Notes under the pieces: model-generated
Database searches by the model: none
Seen by the model: the letters and a program-made list of their open reading frames with translations, nothing else
What the model was told of the DNA's origin: nothing
Position numbers and translations under genes: made by a program
From: Omnitrophica bacterium GWA2_52_8
GTDB taxonomy: Bacteria; Omnitrophota; Omnitrophia; Omnitrophales; Aquincolibacteriaceae
Length of the DNA: 8,316 nt
Direction: 5' to 3'
Assembly (NCBI GenBank): GCA_001804025.1
Contig: MHFC01000019.1
Span: forward strand, 9,758-18,073
In this document: in pieces, positions 5,847 through 8,316 of the stretch
Position numbering within the stretch: position 1 is the stretch's first letter
Layout of the letters: every line of letters begins with the position of its first letter

Positions 5847-7858
5847 AAAATGGCCTCAACTATAGCGCGCAAATTTTCTTTTTCGCGGCGCAAGAAACTG
5901 TCTGACCGGACGGCGCTAAGTTCCCGAATTTTATCTTCTAAATTTTCCGGTGCGGCGATCACAAGCGCCTTCTCGCGCACCAGGCCCTCGGCAAACCGGC
6001 CGTGCTTCGCGGGCAATTGTCCCGAGCCGAGTTTGAGGATCAGGACTTTTTTGCCCGTGCTGACCGCCTCGGAAATCATCGAAAGGCTGTCTTCGGTAAT
6101 CATTAAAATACCGCCCAGCGCAAGCATGCCCGGAGCAACTTCTTTCCGGCCGTCTTCGGCGCCAATCACGGCCATCTGACAATGAGGGTCACGGGCAACG
6201 CGCTCGCGCACAAACCGGCAAACCGGTTCCGGCGTACGGCGGGACGTGGTGACCACAAAATCTCCCATCGCAGGCGCCATGCGGCCCAAAACGCTAAAAA
6301 ATCTTTCGACAGCCGCTAAATCCATTTGATAATTCCGCGTAACGCCACCCAAAAAAACGCTGATTTTAACACGTCCGGGATGACGGAGAGAAGGCTTCAA
6401 TTTTTCAGCGGCTTCCTGCAGGAGTTCCGGAGCGGTACGGCTCGGGATCAGCTGCGGCCGGAACGATCTTCCGGGAATACCTCCGCGGTCATGCCGGGGA
6501 ACCACGGCCAGATCGTAATGCAGCAGCGAATAGGGAAAACCGGGACGCATAAGGATGATTGACTTGGCGCAATTTTCGCGCGCCAGGCAGCGGTTCAGAG
6601 GCACAAGCGATGCCCCGGCCGAAAGAATAAAGTCCGCGCTGAGCGCCTCAATGCGCTGCTGCGTCTCCGGATGGAAAAAGAATTTAAGCCGGGACAGCCG
6701 GCCCTGAATCCAAGGCTCGATAAAAATCCCGAGGCACTGAAATAAAATTTCGCGGAACTTCGAACGGAAACGGACCGTTACGGTTTCCTGCGGAAACTCC
6801 AGGCCTTTCCTTCCGTATTGGTGCGTCATTTCCGGAAAAACCGCGGCAAGGGCTTCGCATTGTTTATAGTGTCCCGGTTTTCCGTCTGACAAAATTGCAA
6901 TTCTTTTGGTCCATGTATATTTCCAACGCTTTGTTTCCCATAACCACTGGCTGGGATAGAGCCGAATATATTTTTCGAGGAGCCCGATATAGTGCCGGGC
7001 CGCCGCGGTTACAGCGTCCTGCCCTCCGTCTCCGGAAACGCGGATCGGGTCTTCCGTAAAGATACGGTGTTTCCCGCCTCGTTCCCGCGCAATAAGAACC
7101 GGAAAAACAGGCGCTCCGGTGCGCTGCGAGAGCTGAAACACCCCGGTGGGCATGGTCGTTTTACGGCCGAATAACGGAAGGATGACGCCCTCCTGCTTTC
7201 CCGCATCCTGATCGCCTAAAACACCGACCGGATTGCCGTCGCGGAGCGCGCGCAAAAGTCCGCGGATTCCCATCCCGCGCTGCACCGCGACGGCACCGTG
7301 CTTTTCCCGGAACTCATTGAGCAGCTCATTCAACGCATTGTGCTTCTGCGTCCGGGCCAGCACATGCAACGGTTTTCCGCGCATGCCGGACACAATCTGG
7401 GTCAATTCCCAATTTCCGAAATGTCCCGTCAATAAAAGAACGCCCCGGCCTTCCTGGAGCAGGCTTTCATACCGCTGCCAGCTTGCCTCCGTGACCTGAA
7501 CCTGACGGTTCAGCGTTTCCCGCGTCAACACGGGAATTCTTAAAATCTCGACCGCCATTTGGCCTATGTGGCGGTAGTGAGCCTGAAGAATGGCCCGCCG
7601 CTGTTTTTCCGTGACCCCGGGACCCAGGGCCGCTTTCAGATCCGCGTAGGCAATCCGTCGGCGGCGGGAAAAATAAAATGCAAGGCTTCCTGCCGCAGAT
7701 CCAAGGGCAAGCGATACCACGGGCGGAAACGCACTCATCACCCGGGAAAAAAAGCGGACGGCGCGGACGGCAGCCGGACGGCTATCCCGAAGGGTTTGTT
7801 CCGATTGCACCGGTTTGCGGTCATCCATCTTTGCCTTGCGGATTTCGAGGGATTTCAT
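5843..7858 (-). CDS. Lipid A acyltransferase (LpxL/LpxM family) fused to an ELM1-like (DUF1022) domain
   Basis: This is a two-domain protein of 671 residues from ATG at 7858. Residues about 30-315 form a lysophospholipid-type acyltransferase of the LpxL/LpxM family, which adds secondary acyl chains to lipid A. It has a hydrophobic membrane-anchor stretch (about 45-64), the H-x4-E catalytic motif in TGHFGNWE (His146, Glu151), GDQDAG (215-220) and the family's closing QWLWETKRWK (304-313). Residues about 318-671 match the Mito_fiss_Elm1/DUF1022 family: SDGKPGH (324-330), GGVTRNYQ (504-511), TTSRRTP (537-543) and TEDSLSMISEA (588-598). That family looks GT-B-like, but its bacterial reaction is not established. 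The start is uncertain. GTG at 7879 is the longest option. ATG at 7858 has a GGA about 5 bases upstream and overlaps a short upstream frame as ATGA. ATG at 7828 has AAGG 5 bases upstream. The choice only affects a charged, non-conserved N-terminus. The gene lies between lpxK and the GT genes, supporting a lipid A role. Confidence 0.9.
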   Translation of the reverse strand: MKSLEIRKAKMDDRKPVQSEQTLRDSRPAAVRAVRFFSRVMSAFPPVVSLALGSAAGSLAFYFSRRRRIAYADLKAALGPGVTEKQRRAILQAHYRHIGQMAVEILRIPVLTRETLNRQVQVTEASWQRYESLLQEGRGVLLLTGHFGNWELTQIVSGMRGKPLHVLARTQKHNALNELLNEFREKHGAVAVQRGMGIRGLLRALRDGNPVGVLGDQDAGKQEGVILPLFGRKTTMPTGVFQLSQRTGAPVFPVLIARERGGKHRIFTEDPIRVSGDGGQDAVTAAARHYIGLLEKYIRLYPSQWLWETKRWKYTWTKRIAILSDGKPGHYKQCEALAAVFPEMTHQYGRKGLEFPQETVTVRFRSKFREILFQCLGIFIEPWIQGRLSRLKFFFHPETQQRIEALSADFILSAGASLVPLNRCLARENCAKSIILMRPGFPYSLLHYDLAVVPRHDRGGIPGRSFRPQLIPSRTAPELLQEAAEKLKPSLRHPGRVKISVFLGGVTRNYQMDLAAVERFFSVLGRMAPAMGDFVVTTSRRTPEPVCRFVRERVARDPHCQMAVIGAEDGRKEVAPGMLALGGILMITEDSLSMISEAVSTGKKVLILKLGSGQLPAKHGRFAEGLVREKALVIAAPENLEDKIRELSAVRSDSFLRREKENLRAIVEAIL
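5854..5857 (-). promoter_or_regulatory. Ribosome-binding site GAGG for the GT4-GT9 gene
   Basis: The minus strand reads GAGG, then 7 bases, then the ATG at 5846. This spacing is good and the site lies inside the last codons of the upstream gene. It supports 5846 as the start and independent re-initiation in addition to the ATGA coupling. Confidence 0.6.
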
Positions 7859-7999
7859 GCGGTTCCGATCAGCGGCCACAGGTCAGAGATGTACAAGACC
7901 GGCATAACCGCCGCGTGATAGCCGACACTTTGTGACTGAAACCTTTGCCTCGCGATATTTGATAAAATTTAGGCGCCAAGTTTAATCCCCTTGGCGGCC
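7859..7999 (-). other. Intergenic gap between lpxK and the acyltransferase fusion
   Basis: This is the only appreciable non-coding stretch in the window. Going in the direction of transcription it holds the hairpin described separately, then an AT-rich segment (about 7955-7971), then GC-rich sequence up to the start region. I could not find a convincing -35/-10 pair: TTGGCG at 7974-7979 has no good -10 hexamer at 16-18 bases. A 16-codon frame from ATG at 7905 ends in TGA at 7855-7857, overlapping the ATG at 7858 as ATGA. It matches no family I know and may be chance or a leader. Confidence 0.5.
7972..7998 (-). terminator. Imperfect hairpin directly after the lpxK stop; possible weak terminator or attenuator
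   Basis: CGCCAAG (7974-7980) pairs with CTTGGCG (7990-7996), giving a perfect 7-bp stem with a 9-base loop. One further G-C pair (7972 with 7998) lies beyond a G-G mismatch on the plus strand. On the transcribed (minus) side the stem is followed by CCTAAATTTTATC, which is AT-rich but has only four T in a row and starts three bases after the stem. It is therefore a poor intrinsic terminator. Its position immediately after the lpxK stop, in the only non-overlapping junction, is what makes it plausible. It may instead be an mRNA-processing or attenuation structure, or chance. Confidence 0.3.
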
Positions 8000-8316
8000 T
8001 TACTTAAACAGTCTGAAAAGCCGCTCAAGCAGTGCTTCCTCGCCTGAAGTAATGCGGAAACGCGTTGCCAAAACAAGCGGATTCAAAGTTTCTGAGATCA
8101 GTTTCGGATCTCTGTAATAATCTTTTTCCGTGGTGATAACATCTTCTATGGCCGACGTCTCGCTCACCCTTTGAATTTCGGAAAGGTCGTTCGGAGAATA
8201 ACGGTGGTGGTCCGTAAATTCAAAATTGCGGACCGGTTTGATATGGTGCTGCATTAACAGCATTTGGAACGACCTCGGAGCGCCAACCGCCGCAAAAGTC
8301 ACGACTTTCCGGTTGC
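8000..8316 (-). CDS. lpxK: Tetraacyldisaccharide 4'-kinase LpxK, C-terminal part (5' end beyond the window)
   Basis: The last 104 residues of LpxK are visible; the family is usually about 310-350 residues, so roughly two thirds of the gene lies beyond the right edge. LpxK transfers phosphate from ATP to the 4' position of the lipid A disaccharide precursor at the inner membrane. The diagnostic stretches are FAAVGAPRSFQMLL, matching the family's GIgnPerF region, the FTDHHRYS motif containing the conserved Asp-His-His, and the late TTEKDYYR motif. The frame is open through the window edge, so the GTG at 8302 is an internal Val codon and not the start. The gene ends in TAA at 8000-8002, right beside a hairpin. 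It is the only gene here not overlapping its downstream neighbour. Recognition is confident despite truncation because the C-terminal motif order is characteristic. Confidence 0.93.
   Translation of the reverse strand, partial: NRKVVTFAAVGAPRSFQMLLMQHHIKPVRNFEFTDHHRYSPNDLSEIQRVSETSAIEDVITTEKDYYRDPKLISETLNPLVLATRFRITSGEEALLERLFRLFK

Noticed and set aside
1708..7858. Frameshift or assembly error as the cause of the gene fusions
   Set aside because: All three fusions are in one uninterrupted frame with intact motifs on both sides. Two of the three seams contain no long homopolymer. The A8 at the tandem GT9 seam keeps the one frame that is open through both domains. Raw reads would still be needed to exclude it fully.
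7559..7918. 119-codon plus-strand open frame crossing the start of the acyltransferase gene
   Set aside because: It overlaps the N-terminal coding region of the acyltransferase on the other strand and has no family resemblance or upstream ribosome-binding site that I can see.
7951..7979. Possible promoter in the gap after lpxK (TTGGCG followed by AT-rich sequence)
   Set aside because: No hexamer resembling TATAAT lies 16-18 bases from TTGGCG, and TTGGCG is itself part of the hairpin arm; the AT-rich stretch alone is not enough.
8300..8302. GTG as the start of a short protein of 100 codons at the right edge
   Set aside because: The frame continues upstream to the window edge, and the visible sequence begins in the middle of LpxK, so this codon is an internal Val.

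Overview
The window carries a dense, single-direction block of lipopolysaccharide (LPS) genes. Every supported gene is on the minus strand, so transcription runs from the right edge to the left edge. The order is: the 3' end of lpxK (tetraacyldisaccharide 4'-kinase); a lipid A acyltransferase fused to an ELM1-like domain; a GT4 glycosyltransferase fused to a GT9 (heptosyltransferase-family) domain; a tandem GT9-GT9 protein; a single-domain GT9; and a last GT9 gene that runs off the left edge. Long plus-strand reading frames are shadows of these genes. I see no rRNA, tRNA, CRISPR array, insertion sequence or other mobile element.

Lipid A synthesis with several heptosyltransferase-type enzymes indicates a Gram-negative, outer-membrane bacterium. 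Moderate-to-high GC, long runs of ATGA-coupled genes and unusual multi-domain glycosyltransferase fusions fit an uncultivated lineage. My best guess is Omnitrophota or another PVC-type group, but this is inference from gene style only and is weak; Proteobacteria or other Gram-negatives are not excluded.

Layout from right to left: lpxK ends at 8000. A gap of about 120-170 bases follows, holding an imperfect hairpin directly after the lpxK stop; it is the only real intergenic space in the window. After it come five tightly packed genes. Four-base ATGA overlaps join them at 5843-5846, 3735-3738 and 666-669, and the remaining junction overlaps by about 17-29 bases (1708 to 1724/1736). Translation is therefore probably coupled from the acyltransferase fusion to the left edge.

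The order reads like an assembly line: LpxK phosphorylates the lipid A disaccharide, the LpxL-type domain adds a secondary acyl chain, and the ELM1-like, GT4 and five GT9 domains presumably build the core oligosaccharide. The outstanding features are three consecutive two-domain fusions of similar size (about 670-703 residues) and five GT9 domains within about 4.8 kb. The fusion of an LpxL-type acyltransferase to an ELM1-like domain is the most interesting item, because the bacterial ELM1-like family has no firmly assigned reaction and this fusion ties it physically to lipid A maturation. Substrates of the individual glycosyltransferases cannot be read from sequence.
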